A stretch of 45,051 bases of DNA from NCBI RefSeq assembly GCF_019426345.1, contig NZ_JAHLLW010000011.1, positions 93,725-138,775 of the forward strand, read 5' to 3'. A program made the translations under genes and the position numbers. The notes beneath the pieces were generated by a model. It saw only the letters and a program-made list of their open reading frames with translations, ran no database searches and was not told the origin of the DNA. Positions within the stretch are counted from its first letter, which is position 1. Every line of letters begins with the position of its first letter. Source of the stretch: Marinomonas lutimaris. GTDB lineage: Bacteria; Pseudomonadota; Gammaproteobacteria; Pseudomonadales; Marinomonadaceae. Below, one piece after another: positions 1-9,452 of the stretch.

Positions 1-59
1 CAATATACAAATCAACCCATTGTAGGCCGGATGAACCAAGGTATAATCTGGCTCTTTAA

Positions 60-1820
60 TTAATGACTATCTTTTGGCACCGCAGCGCCTCGACAACCTT
101 TTAGGAAGTCAAAATCGGCACCCGTATCGGCACCTTGTACGTGGTCATGGAATAATTTGATGTAACCACTTTTTGGTGGTTCCAAATGACTTTTCCAGTT
201 TGCTAAACGTGTTGCCATTTCTTCATCGGAAATGTCCACATGAAGACGGCGATTTTCTACGTCTAACTCAATCATGTCGCCATTTTGAATGACCGCCAAT
301 GGGCCACCAGCAGCCGCTTCTGGTGTGGTATGTAAAACCACAGTGCCATAAGCCGTTCCTGACATACGCGCATCTGAAATACGCACCATGTCTTTAATGC
401 CCTTACGTAACACTTTTGGTGGCAAGCCCATGTTGCCAACCTCAGCCATACCTGGATAACCTTTTGGCCCACAGTTTTTTAGCACCATGACGCAGTTTTC
501 ATCGATATCCAAGGCTTCATCATTGATCTTAGCTTTGTAGTCATCAATGTCTTCGAATACCACAGCGCGGCCACGGTGTTGCAATAAATGCGCCGATGCC
601 GCAGAAGGTTTCAGTACCGCGCCTTGTGGCGCAAGGTTACCTTTTAATACAACAATACCGCCTTTTTGTGTCAGTGCTTTTTCCACTGGCAAAATGACGT
701 CTGGGTTCCAATTACGAACCTCTTTGACTTCTTCCCAAATAGATTCACCAGACACGGTAATGGCGTTTTTATGTAGTTTTCCAGCTTCTGCCAGATGCTT
801 AATTACCACAGGCAAACCGCCTGCGTAGAAAAATTCTTCCATCAAATATTTACCTGATGGCATCAGGTTAACAATGGTGGCGATTTCTTGGCCCAATTTA
901 TCCCAATCATCTAGGGTTAAATCCACACCAACACGACCAGCAATAGCCAATAAGTGAATCACCGCATTGGTGGAGCCACCAATCGCGCCGTTGACGCGAA
1001 TCGCGTTTTCAAACGCTTGGCGAGTCAAAATATCAGACGGTTTCAAATCGTCTTTCACCATGTCGACAATACGACGGCCAGTAAGGTGCGCCATCACTCG
1101 ACGACGGCTGTCTACCGCTGGAATCGCTGCGTTACCCGATAACGCCATACCCAAAGCTTCTGCCATAGACGCCATGGTGCTAGCAGTGCCCATGGTGTTA
1201 CAAGAACCCGCTGAGCGAGACATAGATTGCTCGGCCTCAAGGAAGTCTTCTTGGGTCATCTTGCCCGCTTTAATGTCTTCCGACATTTGCCACAAGGCCG
1301 TGCCAGATCCCACGCGCTCGCCTCTGAAGTAGCCATTCAACATCGGGCCACCAGATACAACAATCGCTGGAATATCGACACTACAGGCGCCCATAAGCAG
1401 CGCTGGAGTAGTTTTGTCACAACCTGCCAATAAGACAACGCCATCAAGCGGATTGGCTCGTAAAGCCTCTTCCACATCCATCGCTGCCATGTTGCGATAC
1501 ATCATAGCCGTCGGACGCAGTGAGCTTTCACCCACAGAGAACACAGGAAATTCCAGTGGCAAACCACCCGCCTCATAAATACCGTGTTTTACTCGATCAG
1601 CAAGATCACGAAGATGGGCGTTGCAAGGTGTAAGCTGCGACCACGTATTACAAATGCCGATCACTGGACGACCATCAAATAAATCCGCTGGCAAGCCTTG
1701 GTTTTTCATCCAGCTGCGGTGGTAAATATGATCACGTGAGGTACCGCCAAACCATTCGGTTGAACGTAATTTGCGGGGCCATGTTTTCGGTACGAACTTA
1801 TTTTTCTCAGAATCACTCAT
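60..1820 (-). CDS. IlvD/Edd-family sugar-acid (pentonate-type) dehydratase
   Basis: This is an Fe-S dehydratase of the IlvD/Edd family and would convert an aldonate, probably a pentonate such as D-xylonate or L-arabonate, to the 2-keto-3-deoxy acid. The three cysteines that bind the [2Fe-2S] cluster in arabonate/xylonate dehydratases are visible at about residues 66 (LTPCN), 134 (AGCDKT) and 207 (GSCNTMG), and the C-terminal half has the SDARMSGTAYG segment. The length of about 586 residues suits the sugar-acid branch. An open frame extends to a TTG at 1826, but the ATG at 1820 is preferred: it follows a GGAGG ribosome site lying inside the upstream SDR gene and overlaps that gene's stop as ATGA, so translation is probably coupled. 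It is the last gene of the operon inside the window. Family is certain; the exact substrate is inferred from the neighbours. Confidence 0.9.
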   Translation of the reverse strand: MSDSEKNKFVPKTWPRKLRSTEWFGGTSRDHIYHRSWMKNQGLPADLFDGRPVIGICNTWSQLTPCNAHLRDLADRVKHGIYEAGGLPLEFPVFSVGESSLRPTAMMYRNMAAMDVEEALRANPLDGVVLLAGCDKTTPALLMGACSVDIPAIVVSGGPMLNGYFRGERVGSGTALWQMSEDIKAGKMTQEDFLEAEQSMSRSAGSCNTMGTASTMASMAEALGMALSGNAAIPAVDSRRRVMAHLTGRRIVDMVKDDLKPSDILTRQAFENAIRVNGAIGGSTNAVIHLLAIAGRVGVDLTLDDWDKLGQEIATIVNLMPSGKYLMEEFFYAGGLPVVIKHLAEAGKLHKNAITVSGESIWEEVKEVRNWNPDVILPVEKALTQKGGIVVLKGNLAPQGAVLKPSAASAHLLQHRGRAVVFEDIDDYKAKINDEALDIDENCVMVLKNCGPKGYPGMAEVGNMGLPPKVLRKGIKDMVRISDARMSGTAYGTVVLHTTPEAAAGGPLAVIQNGDMIELDVENRRLHVDISDEEMATRLANWKSHLEPPKSGYIKLFHDHVQGADTGADFDFLKGCRGAAVPKDSH

Positions 1821-2587
1821 ACCCAACCTCCATCAACGATAAAGTTTTGCGCCGAGCACATTGCCGCCGCATCGGACCCTAAAAACAGCGCCATGTTGGC
1901 GATATGTTCAGGAAGCACTTTGCCTGTTAGGCATTGGCTCTGTTTAATTTTTTCTTCTGCCGCGTCATCAACCCACATGCGCAGTTGTTTTTCAGTCATC
2001 ACCCAGCCCGGTACCAAGGTATTCACACGAATACCAGAACTACCCAAATCACGAGCAAGGGATCGAGTTAAACCATGGGTCGCCGCTTTGCTCGTGCCGT
2101 AAGTTGGATAACCGGCCGTTGCCATCATCCAGCCCACAGAACCAAAATTGATAATCGAACCACCACCCAATTTACGCATCATCGGCGCAACCGCTTGAGC
2201 GGCAAACATAGCGTGTTTGATATTCACACCTACTAGCTCATCAAAACGCTCTTCTGTCAGCGATTCTAAAGAATGACGTACGTCGTTGGCGGCGTTGTTC
2301 ATCAAGACTGAAATTGGCCCAAACGCCTCTGCCGCAGCGCGGATTTTGCTTTGATAGTCTTGAATGTTGGTGATGTCACACACTTCAAAGCGCACTTCAC
2401 AACCGTCTTTGGTCAGACGTTTGGCGAGCGCCGTACCGGCTTTTTCATCCAAATCCACAAAGGCCGTTTTTGCGCCTTGTTTGGCATACGCCTCAACAAT
2501 CGCTGCACCAATGCCCGTTGCACCACCGGAAATAAAGACTGAGCGATCTTTTAAATCTGGGTAAACAGCGCTCTCTGTTTTATTCAT
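1817..2587 (-). CDS. SDR-family aldose (xylose-type) 1-dehydrogenase
   Basis: This is a classical short-chain dehydrogenase of 256 residues. The Rossmann signature GGATGIG is at about residues 21-27, the NNAAND motif near 97, and the catalytic Ser150, Tyr163 and Lys167 are in the usual spacing (YGTSK). From memory, blocks such as NDxRH, QAVAP, INFGS and QCLxGxxxPE match Caulobacter XylB, the NAD-dependent D-xylose 1-dehydrogenase, so oxidation of an aldopyranose to its lactone is the likely reaction. Its start overlaps the stop of gguC and its stop overlaps the start of the dehydratase, both as ATGA, which implies tight co-translation. D-xylose is the best guess as substrate; L-arabinose, D-galactose or L-fucose are possible. 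I see no lactonase gene in the window. Confidence 0.88.
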   Translation of the reverse strand: MNKTESAVYPDLKDRSVFISGGATGIGAAIVEAYAKQGAKTAFVDLDEKAGTALAKRLTKDGCEVRFEVCDITNIQDYQSKIRAAAEAFGPISVLMNNAANDVRHSLESLTEERFDELVGVNIKHAMFAAQAVAPMMRKLGGGSIINFGSVGWMMATAGYPTYGTSKAATHGLTRSLARDLGSSGIRVNTLVPGWVMTEKQLRMWVDDAAEEKIKQSQCLTGKVLPEHIANMALFLGSDAAAMCSAQNFIVDGGWV

Positions 2588-3552
2588 AACGGCGCTACCT
2601 CGGTGTCGAGTTGATCCGCTTTCGCCAAGGCGTTGCGTAATGGCAAACCAAACGTCGGAGAGGAAATTTCAAAGACATCACCTTCTTGTGCTTGAATACC
2701 ATCAGCAAACGACAAGGTCGCTGTGCCAAACATATGAACATGCAGATCGCCAGGCTGACGGAAAATCGAATATTTGAAATGATGATGTTCTAAGTTTTTA
2801 AAGGTGTGCGACATATTGTCTTCACCGGATAAAAAGCCTTTTTCCCATAAGGTTTTCTCGCCACGTTCGATGCGCGAATGACCATCGATGTGCATAGGCA
2901 ATTCGCCCACCAGCAACTCAGGACCAAACGACGCTGGACGCAATTTTGAATGAGCCAAGTACAAATAGTTCTGGCGCTCTGTAATGTGATCAGAGAATTC
3001 ATTCGCCAAGGTGTAACCAAGACGATGCACTTTGCCGTCTTCGCCAACTAAGTAAAAACCAGCGATTTCTGGTTCTTCACCGCCATCTAAAGCAAAAGAT
3101 GGTGAAGGCAAAGCGTCACCCGGTGCAATCACACCAGCACCATTGCCTTTATAAAACCATTCAGGCTGAACACCTTCTTGACCGTCTTTTGGTTTGCCAC
3201 CTTCAACACCCATTTGGAAAATTTTCATCGAATCGGTCAGCTCTTCGCTTTTCGCATGCATGGCATTGCGTGTTGCAGCGGAACCTAAATGCGTTAAACC
3301 GGTACCAGTCAGATACATGTGTGCTGGGTCTGGGTGACGCACAGGACAATCAAGCTGATTGTTCTTAGCAAGCTCAGTTAAATTTACCGACTCACCCAAA
3401 CCATGTTTTTCAATAATTGACTTCAGCGGCACGCCATTTTTAACGGCTTCTTTTGCGAGTTCGTAAACACTCGATGCATGAAGAACAAGGTATGCTTCGC
3501 TGCCTTCACGACACACCACACCACCTTGTTTAATTTGAGATAAAAACAACAT
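2584..3552 (-). CDS. gguC: GguC/AraD1 family protein (fumarylacetoacetate-hydrolase fold)
   Basis: This 322-residue protein resembles GguC of Agrobacterium, which is encoded with ChvE-GguA-GguB. The C-terminal two thirds look like the FAH fold, with acidic and histidine-rich stretches such as EPEIAGFY and HVHMFGT. Other FAH-fold enzymes act as 2-keto-3-deoxy-pentonate dehydratases, so a role in turning the 2-keto-3-deoxy acid into 2-oxoglutarate semialdehyde is the best inference from context. The start at 3552 is supported by a TAAGGAG ribosome site about 7 bases upstream. It lies 23 bases after mmsB and overlaps the SDR start by ATGA. The family is recognised with good confidence; the reaction is not proven by the sequence. 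Confidence 0.8.
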   Translation of the reverse strand: MLFLSQIKQGGVVCREGSEAYLVLHASSVYELAKEAVKNGVPLKSIIEKHGLGESVNLTELAKNNQLDCPVRHPDPAHMYLTGTGLTHLGSAATRNAMHAKSEELTDSMKIFQMGVEGGKPKDGQEGVQPEWFYKGNGAGVIAPGDALPSPSFALDGGEEPEIAGFYLVGEDGKVHRLGYTLANEFSDHITERQNYLYLAHSKLRPASFGPELLVGELPMHIDGHSRIERGEKTLWEKGFLSGEDNMSHTFKNLEHHHFKYSIFRQPGDLHVHMFGTATLSFADGIQAQEGDVFEISSPTFGLPLRNALAKADQLDTEVAPL

Positions 3553-3575
3553 AAATCGCTCCTTAACCCGCGTTC

Positions 3576-4775
3576 TTAGCGCGCTTTTTGTTTGTTGTAG
3601 ACGTCGAAGATAACCGCAGCGAGCAATACCAAGCCCTTAATAACCTGCTGCCAATCAATCCCTATACCCAATATCGACATCCCGTTATTCATTACGCCCA
3701 TGATGAAGGCACCAATCACCGCACCGATGATTTTACCAACGCCGCCCGACATGGAAGCGCCACCGATAAATACGGCAGCAATAACATCTAACTCCATGGC
3801 GAAACCCGCTTTTGGCGTCGCTGTATTTAAGCGCGCAGCAAAGATCAAACCTGCCAATGCGGCCAACATGCCCATGTTGGCAAAGGTCAAAAAGGTTAAG
3901 CGTTCGGTATTAATGCCCGATAGCTTCGCCGCCTTAACATTGCCACCCAAAGCGTAGATGCGACGACCAATTGTGGTGCTGTTAGTCAAGAAGGTATAAA
4001 TCGCGATCAACACCGCCATAGTCATCAACACGTTTGGCAAACCACGGTAAGTACTTAATAAATAAGATAAATAAATGATAGCGATAGCAACTAGAGCATT
4101 TTTCACAATGAAGAAAGAAAAAGGCTCATCTTGAATCCCGTATTTCAAGGCACGAGATCGACTGCGAGCGGCCAAGAAAACAATTGCACTAGCTGCCAAC
4201 ACACCTAACACCAATGCGGTCACATTTGGACGCCCCACACCAAACACATCCGGTATAAAGCCTGTACTTAATAGCTGAAAGCTTTTTGGAAATGGTCCCA
4301 CTGACTGACCTTCCAGCAAAGCAAGAGTCAAACCGCGGAAAACCAACATGCCCGCCAAGGTGACGATAAAGGCTGGGATTTTCCAGTAGGCAATCCAATA
4401 GCCTTGTAAACCACCAATGATCAAACCAACAACAAGACACACAGGCACCACAACAATCGTTGGCAAGTCATAGTTAACCGACATCACGGCAGCCAATGCC
4501 CCAACGAAGCCTGCTACAGAACCAACCGATAAATCGATATGTCCCGCAACAATGACCAGTAACATGCCAATCGCCATAATGATGATGTAGCTGTTTTGTA
4601 AGAATAAGTTGGTTAAGTTAACCGGACGCATCAAGGTGCCATCGGTCAAAAACTGAAACATGCCCATGATCACAACCAGTGCGATCAACATACCGTAATC
4701 ACGCATATGCGATTTCAAGTAGCTGGTAACAGACGGTGCCGATTGGACCACTGTAGAGGTTTCTTTTGTTGTCAT
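3576..4775 (-). CDS. mmsB: Multiple-monosaccharide ABC transporter permease (GguB/MmsB)
   Basis: This is an inner-membrane permease of the ribose/xylose type (BPD_transp_2 family), 399 residues with about ten hydrophobic segments. The conserved AGHIDLSVGS motif and the GGASMSGGVGKI loop, both typical of XylH/RbsC/GguB proteins, are present. The N-terminal 25 residues are polar and probably cytoplasmic. It sits 13 bases after the ATPase gene and 23 bases before gguC, so it belongs to the same transcript. With MmsA and ChvE it would form a high-affinity importer for aldoses such as xylose, arabinose, glucose or galactose. Exact specificity cannot be read from the permease. Confidence 0.93.
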   Translation of the reverse strand: MTTKETSTVVQSAPSVTSYLKSHMRDYGMLIALVVIMGMFQFLTDGTLMRPVNLTNLFLQNSYIIIMAIGMLLVIVAGHIDLSVGSVAGFVGALAAVMSVNYDLPTIVVVPVCLVVGLIIGGLQGYWIAYWKIPAFIVTLAGMLVFRGLTLALLEGQSVGPFPKSFQLLSTGFIPDVFGVGRPNVTALVLGVLAASAIVFLAARSRSRALKYGIQDEPFSFFIVKNALVAIAIIYLSYLLSTYRGLPNVLMTMAVLIAIYTFLTNSTTIGRRIYALGGNVKAAKLSGINTERLTFLTFANMGMLAALAGLIFAARLNTATPKAGFAMELDVIAAVFIGGASMSGGVGKIIGAVIGAFIMGVMNNGMSILGIGIDWQQVIKGLVLLAAVIFDVYNKQKAR

Positions 4776-4788
4776 TATTATTGCTCCG

Positions 4789-6327
4789 TTACGCTTTCAC
4801 TATCATTGACATGATTTTCTCTTGGCTCGCATCAGCTTTGTCTAACTCACCAACAAAGCGGCCTTCGTTCATCACGTAAATACGATCACACATGCCAAGT
4901 AACTCTGGCATCTCTGAAGAAATCATCACCACGCCTTTACCGTCATCGGCCAGCTCATTGATGATGCTGTAAATTTCGAACTTAGCCCCCACATCTATGC
5001 CGCGGGTTGGCTCGTCTAGAATCAAAACGTCTGGCTGCGAATACAACCACTTACTCAACACCACTTTTTGTTGGTTACCGCCTGATAGGTTCATCACCTT
5101 TTGAAAGACGCTAGGAGTGCGAATATTGAGCGCTTGTCGATAATCCTCTGACACCTGACGTTCAATGTTTCCGTCAATTACACCATTTGAAGACACACGA
5201 TCAAGGTTCGCTAACGTAGTGTTGGTCTGGATGGTTTCTTCTAGGATCAAACCCAGCTCTTTACGGTCTTCGGTGACGTACGCCAAACCACTTTTTATGG
5301 CCTTTGGCACGGTTGATAAATCGGCGATTTCGCCGCGTAAACGCACTTCGCCTTGGATGTTTTTGCCATAACTCTGACCAAACAAACTCATTGCCAATTC
5401 AGTTCGTCCTGAGCCCATCAAACCCGCAATCCCGACAATTTCACCGGCGTGCACGTTGAATTCAATATCATGAATCATCTGACGATCTAACGCATCGGGA
5501 TGCCACACATTCCAACGGCTTACTTCCATGAGCGTTTTGCCTAAATGACCTTCTTGGGTCGGGTGCTTCCTTGCTGGGTAACGGTTCGCCATATCTCGGC
5601 CAACCATATCGCGAATAATGTCTGCTTCACTGATGCTCTGCGCATGACAATCTAGAGTAGATACAGAAGCGCCATCACGAATCACTGTGATGCTGTCTGC
5701 TACACGGCTGATTTCGTTTAATTTGTGGGTAATTAGGATGGAGGAAATACCCTGAGCTTTAAATTCCAACAATAGGTCAAGTAACTTCGCGCTATCGTTC
5801 TCTTGTAGCGCAGCCGTTGGCTCATCCAGAATCAATAACTTCACATCTTTGGCAAGGGCTTTGGCAATCTCAATAAGTTGCTGCTTACCCACTCCCAATT
5901 GACCCACTAAGGTCGAAGGAGACTCTTTCAAGCCGACTTTGGCTAACAATTCTTGCGTACGAGAATAGGTTTTTGGCCAATTAATCACGCCACCTTCTAC
6001 ATTCTCGTTACCTAAAAATAGATTCTCTGCGATTGATAAAAGCGGCACGAGCGCTAGCTCTTGGTGAATAATGATGATGCCTTTCTCTTCGCTGTCCGTT
6101 ATGCCAGTAAATGCAACGGTTTCATCATTAAACAGAATATCGCCTTCATAACTTCCATGTGGATAAACGCCACTCAGCACTTTCATGAGAGTCGATTTAC
6201 CCGCGCCATTTTCACCCACTAAAGCGTGAATCTCGCCAGCACGAACTTTAAGGTTCACCGCATCGAGGGCTTTTACTCCAGGAAACGTCTTGGTAATGCT
6301 GCGCATTTCCAAAATAATATTTTCCAT
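4789..6327 (-). CDS. mmsA: Multiple-monosaccharide ABC transporter ATPase (GguA/MmsA)
   Basis: This is the double-ATPase subunit of a sugar importer, about 512 residues with two ABC domains. The first has Walker [10 protein letters not shown] and Walker [12 protein letters not shown]. The second has a degenerate Walker A (GLMGSGRTE), the signature LSGGNQQK and Walker [12 protein letters not shown], the standard asymmetry of RbsA/XylG/GguA proteins. The frame opens at an ATG at 6339, but ATG 6327 (protein MENIILEM) fits family N-termini better and has a GGGA element upstream, while 6339 has no ribosome site. It is separated from chvE by about 100 bases that contain a strong stem-loop. The name mmsA follows the transporter nomenclature and is unrelated to methylmalonate-semialdehyde dehydrogenase. 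Confidence 0.93.
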   Translation of the reverse strand: MENIILEMRSITKTFPGVKALDAVNLKVRAGEIHALVGENGAGKSTLMKVLSGVYPHGSYEGDILFNDETVAFTGITDSEEKGIIIIHQELALVPLLSIAENLFLGNENVEGGVINWPKTYSRTQELLAKVGLKESPSTLVGQLGVGKQQLIEIAKALAKDVKLLILDEPTAALQENDSAKLLDLLLEFKAQGISSILITHKLNEISRVADSITVIRDGASVSTLDCHAQSISEADIIRDMVGRDMANRYPARKHPTQEGHLGKTLMEVSRWNVWHPDALDRQMIHDIEFNVHAGEIVGIAGLMGSGRTELAMSLFGQSYGKNIQGEVRLRGEIADLSTVPKAIKSGLAYVTEDRKELGLILEETIQTNTTLANLDRVSSNGVIDGNIERQVSEDYRQALNIRTPSVFQKVMNLSGGNQQKVVLSKWLYSQPDVLILDEPTRGIDVGAKFEIYSIINELADDGKGVVMISSEMPELLGMCDRIYVMNEGRFVGELDKADASQEKIMSMIVKA

Positions 6328-6340
6328 AAAACATCCCATT

Positions 6341-6389
6341 AGCAGACGCGTTCTTGCCGTATCGACACACGGTCAACAACGCCTCTGCT
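6341..6389 (-). other. Intercistronic stem-loop between chvE and mmsA
   Basis: The arms AGCAGACGCGTT (6341-6352) and AACGCCTCTGCT (6378-6389) pair over 12 positions with one mismatch, and a short inner CCGT/ACGG pairing sits in the loop. In the minus-strand transcript it follows the chvE stop and precedes mmsA. There is no U-tract, so it is not a classical terminator. Stem-loops at this place usually protect the binding-protein mRNA and give more of it than of the membrane subunits; that role is inferred. Confidence 0.6.
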
Positions 6390-6426
6390 GGTTTATTATT
6401 GTTGAATTAGGATACTAATCGTGCGC

Positions 6427-7488
6427 TTATTCGACCTGAGACTTCGTGTAATAACCACTACCTAGCAACACATCTTGCCAGTTGGATTTATCAACGGTTA
6501 CAGGCTCAAGCAAATAACTTGGAACAACCTTAATGCCATTGTCATAGGTTGTAGTGTCATTGATTTCTGGTGTGGCATCATTCAATACCGCTTGAACCAT
6601 ACTTACTGTGACATTGGCTAATTCACGAGTGTCTTTGAAAACAGTGGAGTATTGCTCGCCTGCGATAATGGATTTCACTGATGGCACTTCCGCATCTTGA
6701 CCCGTTACGATAGGCATTTTCAAATTGCCAGAACCGTAACCTACGCCTTTAAGTGACGACAAAATACCAATAGAAATACCGTCATAAGGAGACAACACAC
6801 CGTCTATGTGTTTCTTGGTGTAATGTGCAGACAACAAATTATCCATACGTGCTTGAGCGGTCGCACCGTCCCAACGTAAGGTGCCTACTTTGTCCATGCC
6901 CATTTGACCAGAGACAACATTTACCTTGCCAGAATCAATCATTGGCTGAAGCACAGACATAGCGCCGTTATAGAAGAAATAAGCGTTGTTATCGTCTGGA
7001 GAACCACCAAACAACTCGACGTTGTAAGGACCTTTACCGCGTTTTTCCATACCGCTTACCAAAGACTTAGCTTGCAACACACCGACTTTGAAGTTATCGA
7101 ACGTCGCGTAGTAGCTCACATAAGGGCTGTTTTTAATCAAACGGTCATAGGAGATAACTTTAATACCGGCAGCATCAGCGTTTTCCAGTGCATTAGATAA
7201 GGTCGTTCCATCAATCGCAGCAATGACAAGCACGTCAACGCCTTTTACGATCATATTTTCAATTTGAGAAAGTTGATTCGGAATTTCATCTTCGGCGTAT
7301 TGCAGATCGACTTTGTAACCCGCATCTTTGAAGAGTTGCACCATGGAATCACCATCTGTGATCCAACGAGCGGAAGACTTAGTTGGCATGGCAATACCGA
7401 CATAACCCTCAGCAGCCAAGGCACTCGCAGAGCTCAGTGCAGTGGCACCCAGTACTAAACCAGCAATGGCATTTTTTAAATAGTTCAT
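6427..7488 (-). CDS. chvE: Periplasmic aldose-binding protein, ChvE type
   Basis: This is the periplasmic solute-binding protein of the sugar importer, 353 residues. A signal peptide is clear: basic start, hydrophobic core, and a cleavage site after ASALA before AEGYVG. The mature start [13 protein letters not shown] is characteristic of ChvE, the multiple-sugar-binding protein of Agrobacterium and Azospirillum. Later motifs such as IAAIDGTTL and VTGQDAE are typical of the RbsB/XylF fold (Peripla_BP_4). ChvE homologues bind arabinose, galactose, glucose, xylose and fucose. An AGGAGAA ribosome site stands 6-7 bases before the ATG. It is the first gene of the operon, so the promoter lies between 7489 and about 7780, shared with the divergent antiporter gene. 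Confidence 0.93.
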   Translation of the reverse strand: MNYLKNAIAGLVLGATALSSASALAAEGYVGIAMPTKSSARWITDGDSMVQLFKDAGYKVDLQYAEDEIPNQLSQIENMIVKGVDVLVIAAIDGTTLSNALENADAAGIKVISYDRLIKNSPYVSYYATFDNFKVGVLQAKSLVSGMEKRGKGPYNVELFGGSPDDNNAYFFYNGAMSVLQPMIDSGKVNVVSGQMGMDKVGTLRWDGATAQARMDNLLSAHYTKKHIDGVLSPYDGISIGILSSLKGVGYGSGNLKMPIVTGQDAEVPSVKSIIAGEQYSTVFKDTRELANVTVSMVQAVLNDATPEINDTTTYDNGIKVVPSYLLEPVTVDKSNWQDVLLGSGYYTKSQVE

Positions 7489-7606
7489 TAGCTTCTCCTG
7501 TTACAGCCAAGGCAAGTACCATGAAGGAACAAGCTTCAGTGACCGTAGATTTTTTATGATTATTTTTTCGAGCCAATCAGGTCTTGAAAAACCTATCATC
7601 CAGAGT

Positions 7607-7649
7607 AGGCAAAATGTACATACCAATCAAATAGAATAAATGTTTGCCT
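7607..7649. promoter_or_regulatory. Candidate operator: inverted repeat upstream of chvE
   Basis: AGGCAAA at 7607-7613 is inverted as TTTGCCT at 7643-7649, with arm centres 36 bases apart. It lies about 120-160 bases upstream of chvE, in the divergent intergenic region. A weak minus-strand -10-like TATTCT lies between the arms. A regulatory role is a guess. Confidence 0.25.
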
Positions 7650-7734
7650 TCATATCATTTTTGTTATGTGTATCGAATTGTAAGGATACCTCCAAATAGC
7701 CATATTACGTGCTGCACGCCTCAGTCAAATTTCG

Positions 7735-7777
7735 TATGATAAAAGCTCTCTTTACCGACTCTCTAACATTAGAAGGA
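7735..7777 (+). promoter_or_regulatory. Candidate -10 box and ribosome site for the antiporter gene
   Basis: TATGAT at 7735-7740 matches the sigma-70 -10 box at five of six positions but has no good -35. A second pair, TTGTAA (7678-7683) and CATATT (7701-7706) with 17-base spacing, is an alternative. AGAAGGA at 7771-7777 is the ribosome site for the ATG at 7782. Confidence 0.4.
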
Positions 7778-7781
7778 ATCT

Positions 7782-9368
7782 ATGGAATTCATTTGGATCT
7801 TATTCGCATTCGCCTGCGGACTGGCCGTCAAGTTGATCAATTTACCGCCACTAATAGGTTTTTTGTTGGCTGGCTTTCTACTTAATTACGCAGGATTAGA
7901 GCCAAGCAATACTCTAGATTCTCTTGCCAACATTGGCATTACGCTGATGCTGTTTAGCATCGGCTTAAAATTGCATGTTAAGGACCTTTTAAAACGAGAA
8001 GTCTGGGCATCGACATTGAGTCATATGGGCATAAGCACCATAGTGTTTGCAGGTATTGCCTTACTACTTGGCACATTAAGTCTGCCCTACTTTGGCGTGC
8101 TGGATTTTAAAACCGCCGCGCTTATCGGTTTCGCACTCAGCTTTTCTAGTACTGTTTGTGTAATGAAATTGCTAGAAGAAGGCAGTGAATTAAAAACTCG
8201 TCACGGACAATTGTCCCTTGGCATTTTGGTTATGCAGGACATAGTCGCTGTGGTTTTTCTTGTCGCAGCCACAGGCAAAGTACCTTCAATCTGGGCACTG
8301 GGGTTATTTGGTTTACTGCTAATTCGTCCGCTTATCAATAAAATCGTCGACAAAGCGGGTCACGGGGAAATGCTGCCGTTAACAGGATTATTTCTTGCGC
8401 TAGGTGGTTATGAACTGTTTTATCTGGTTGGCGTAAAAGGCGATTTAGGCGCGCTGATCGTTGGTATTTTATTAGCATCTCACCCCAAAGCTGCCGAAAT
8501 GAACAAGTCGCTAATGAATTTCAAAGACTTGTTTTTAATTGGTTTTTTCTTGTCCATCGGCTTCACCGCATTACCTACATTAAGCATGGTCGGCATGAGT
8601 CTAATCATTACTTTAGTGATTCTATTGAAGTTCGCACTCTTCTTCGTACTAATGACAAAAATGAAACTGCGCGGCCGAACATCATTTTTGTCATCGATCA
8701 TTCTTTCTAACTACAGCGAATTTGGCTTAATTGTCGTTGCACTGAGTGTGGCAAACGGCTGGTTAGAAAAAGAATGGCTCGTCGTATTAGCGCTTGCGGT
8801 GTCTTTCTCCTTCGTCATTACCAGTATTTTGTACCGTAATGTGCACCGCATGTATCGTAAAAACAAAGACGTCATTCGTCGCTTTGAAAGCGCAGATTGT
8901 TTACCAGAAGATCGCTTTGTACAACCAGTAAACAGCGACATTCTCGTGGTGGGTTTAGGTCGAGTCGGACGCGGTGCGTTTGAGTCGTTGAAAGGTCTGG
9001 TTGGCGACACAGTCGCTGGTATGGATGCGGATCGCAATCGTATTAACCAAATGCAAGCCGACCAAGAAAACGTCTTCTACGGGGACGGTGAAGACGCTGA
9101 CTTATGGGAACGTTTGGACACATCTAGAATTGAGCTCGTTCTGTTGGCATTACCTGCCACGGAAGACACCACTAATGTCGCCATACAGCTACGTAAAGCC
9201 AACTACACAGGCCAAATCGCAGCCATAGCACGTTATCAAGATGAAAGAGAAATCCTCATCAACAGCGGCATAGACAACGTCTTCAACTTCTACACCGAAG
9301 CGGGTACAGGTTTCGCCGAAGAGAGCTTGGCGCTTATTCGGCCAATGGACAACGCCATACCTTCTTAG
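7782..9368 (+). CDS. CPA2-family monovalent cation:proton antiporter with RCK domain (KefB/YbaL-like)
   Basis: This 528-residue membrane protein has roughly 12-13 hydrophobic segments over the first ~370 residues (Na_H_Exchanger fold). A soluble C-terminal RCK/TrkA-N domain starts near residue 385 with the nucleotide-binding motif VVGLGRVGRG. The FSSTVCVMKLL and LVMQD segments in the membrane part are typical of KefB/KefC/YbaL proteins. The expected role is K+ or Na+ export in exchange for protons, controlled by a nucleotide bound to the RCK domain. There is no obvious TrkA-C domain and no ancillary KefF/KefG quinone reductase gene next to it, so glutathione gating as in true KefB/KefC is not supported. 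It is monocistronic, with a terminator at 9410. Confidence 0.88.
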   Translation: MEFIWILFAFACGLAVKLINLPPLIGFLLAGFLLNYAGLEPSNTLDSLANIGITLMLFSIGLKLHVKDLLKREVWASTLSHMGISTIVFAGIALLLGTLSLPYFGVLDFKTAALIGFALSFSSTVCVMKLLEEGSELKTRHGQLSLGILVMQDIVAVVFLVAATGKVPSIWALGLFGLLLIRPLINKIVDKAGHGEMLPLTGLFLALGGYELFYLVGVKGDLGALIVGILLASHPKAAEMNKSLMNFKDLFLIGFFLSIGFTALPTLSMVGMSLIITLVILLKFALFFVLMTKMKLRGRTSFLSSIILSNYSEFGLIVVALSVANGWLEKEWLVVLALAVSFSFVITSILYRNVHRMYRKNKDVIRRFESADCLPEDRFVQPVNSDILVVGLGRVGRGAFESLKGLVGDTVAGMDADRNRINQMQADQENVFYGDGEDADLWERLDTSRIELVLLALPATEDTTNVAIQLRKANYTGQIAAIARYQDEREILINSGIDNVFNFYTEAGTGFAEESLALIRPMDNAIPS

Positions 9369-9409
9369 TCACTAAAAAGCGCTAAGCACTTAAAAGTCAA
9401 AACTAAAAA

Positions 9410-9440
9410 CGCGATGCCATGAATATAGCATCGCGCTTTT
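9410..9440. terminator. Bidirectional intrinsic terminator
   Basis: CGCGATGC (9410-9417) pairs perfectly with GCATCGCG (9428-9435) around a 10-base loop, followed by CTTTTTATT. A-rich sequence on the other side gives a U-tract in the opposite direction too, so it can end both the antiporter gene (+) and the small gene at 9453-9623 (-). Confidence 0.85.
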
Positions 9441-9452
9441 TATTGAATCTAT

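Noticed and set aside
1..59. Possible start of another operon gene downstream of the dehydratase
   Set aside because: The 59 bases show no start codon with a ribosome site that leads to an open frame; too short to judge.
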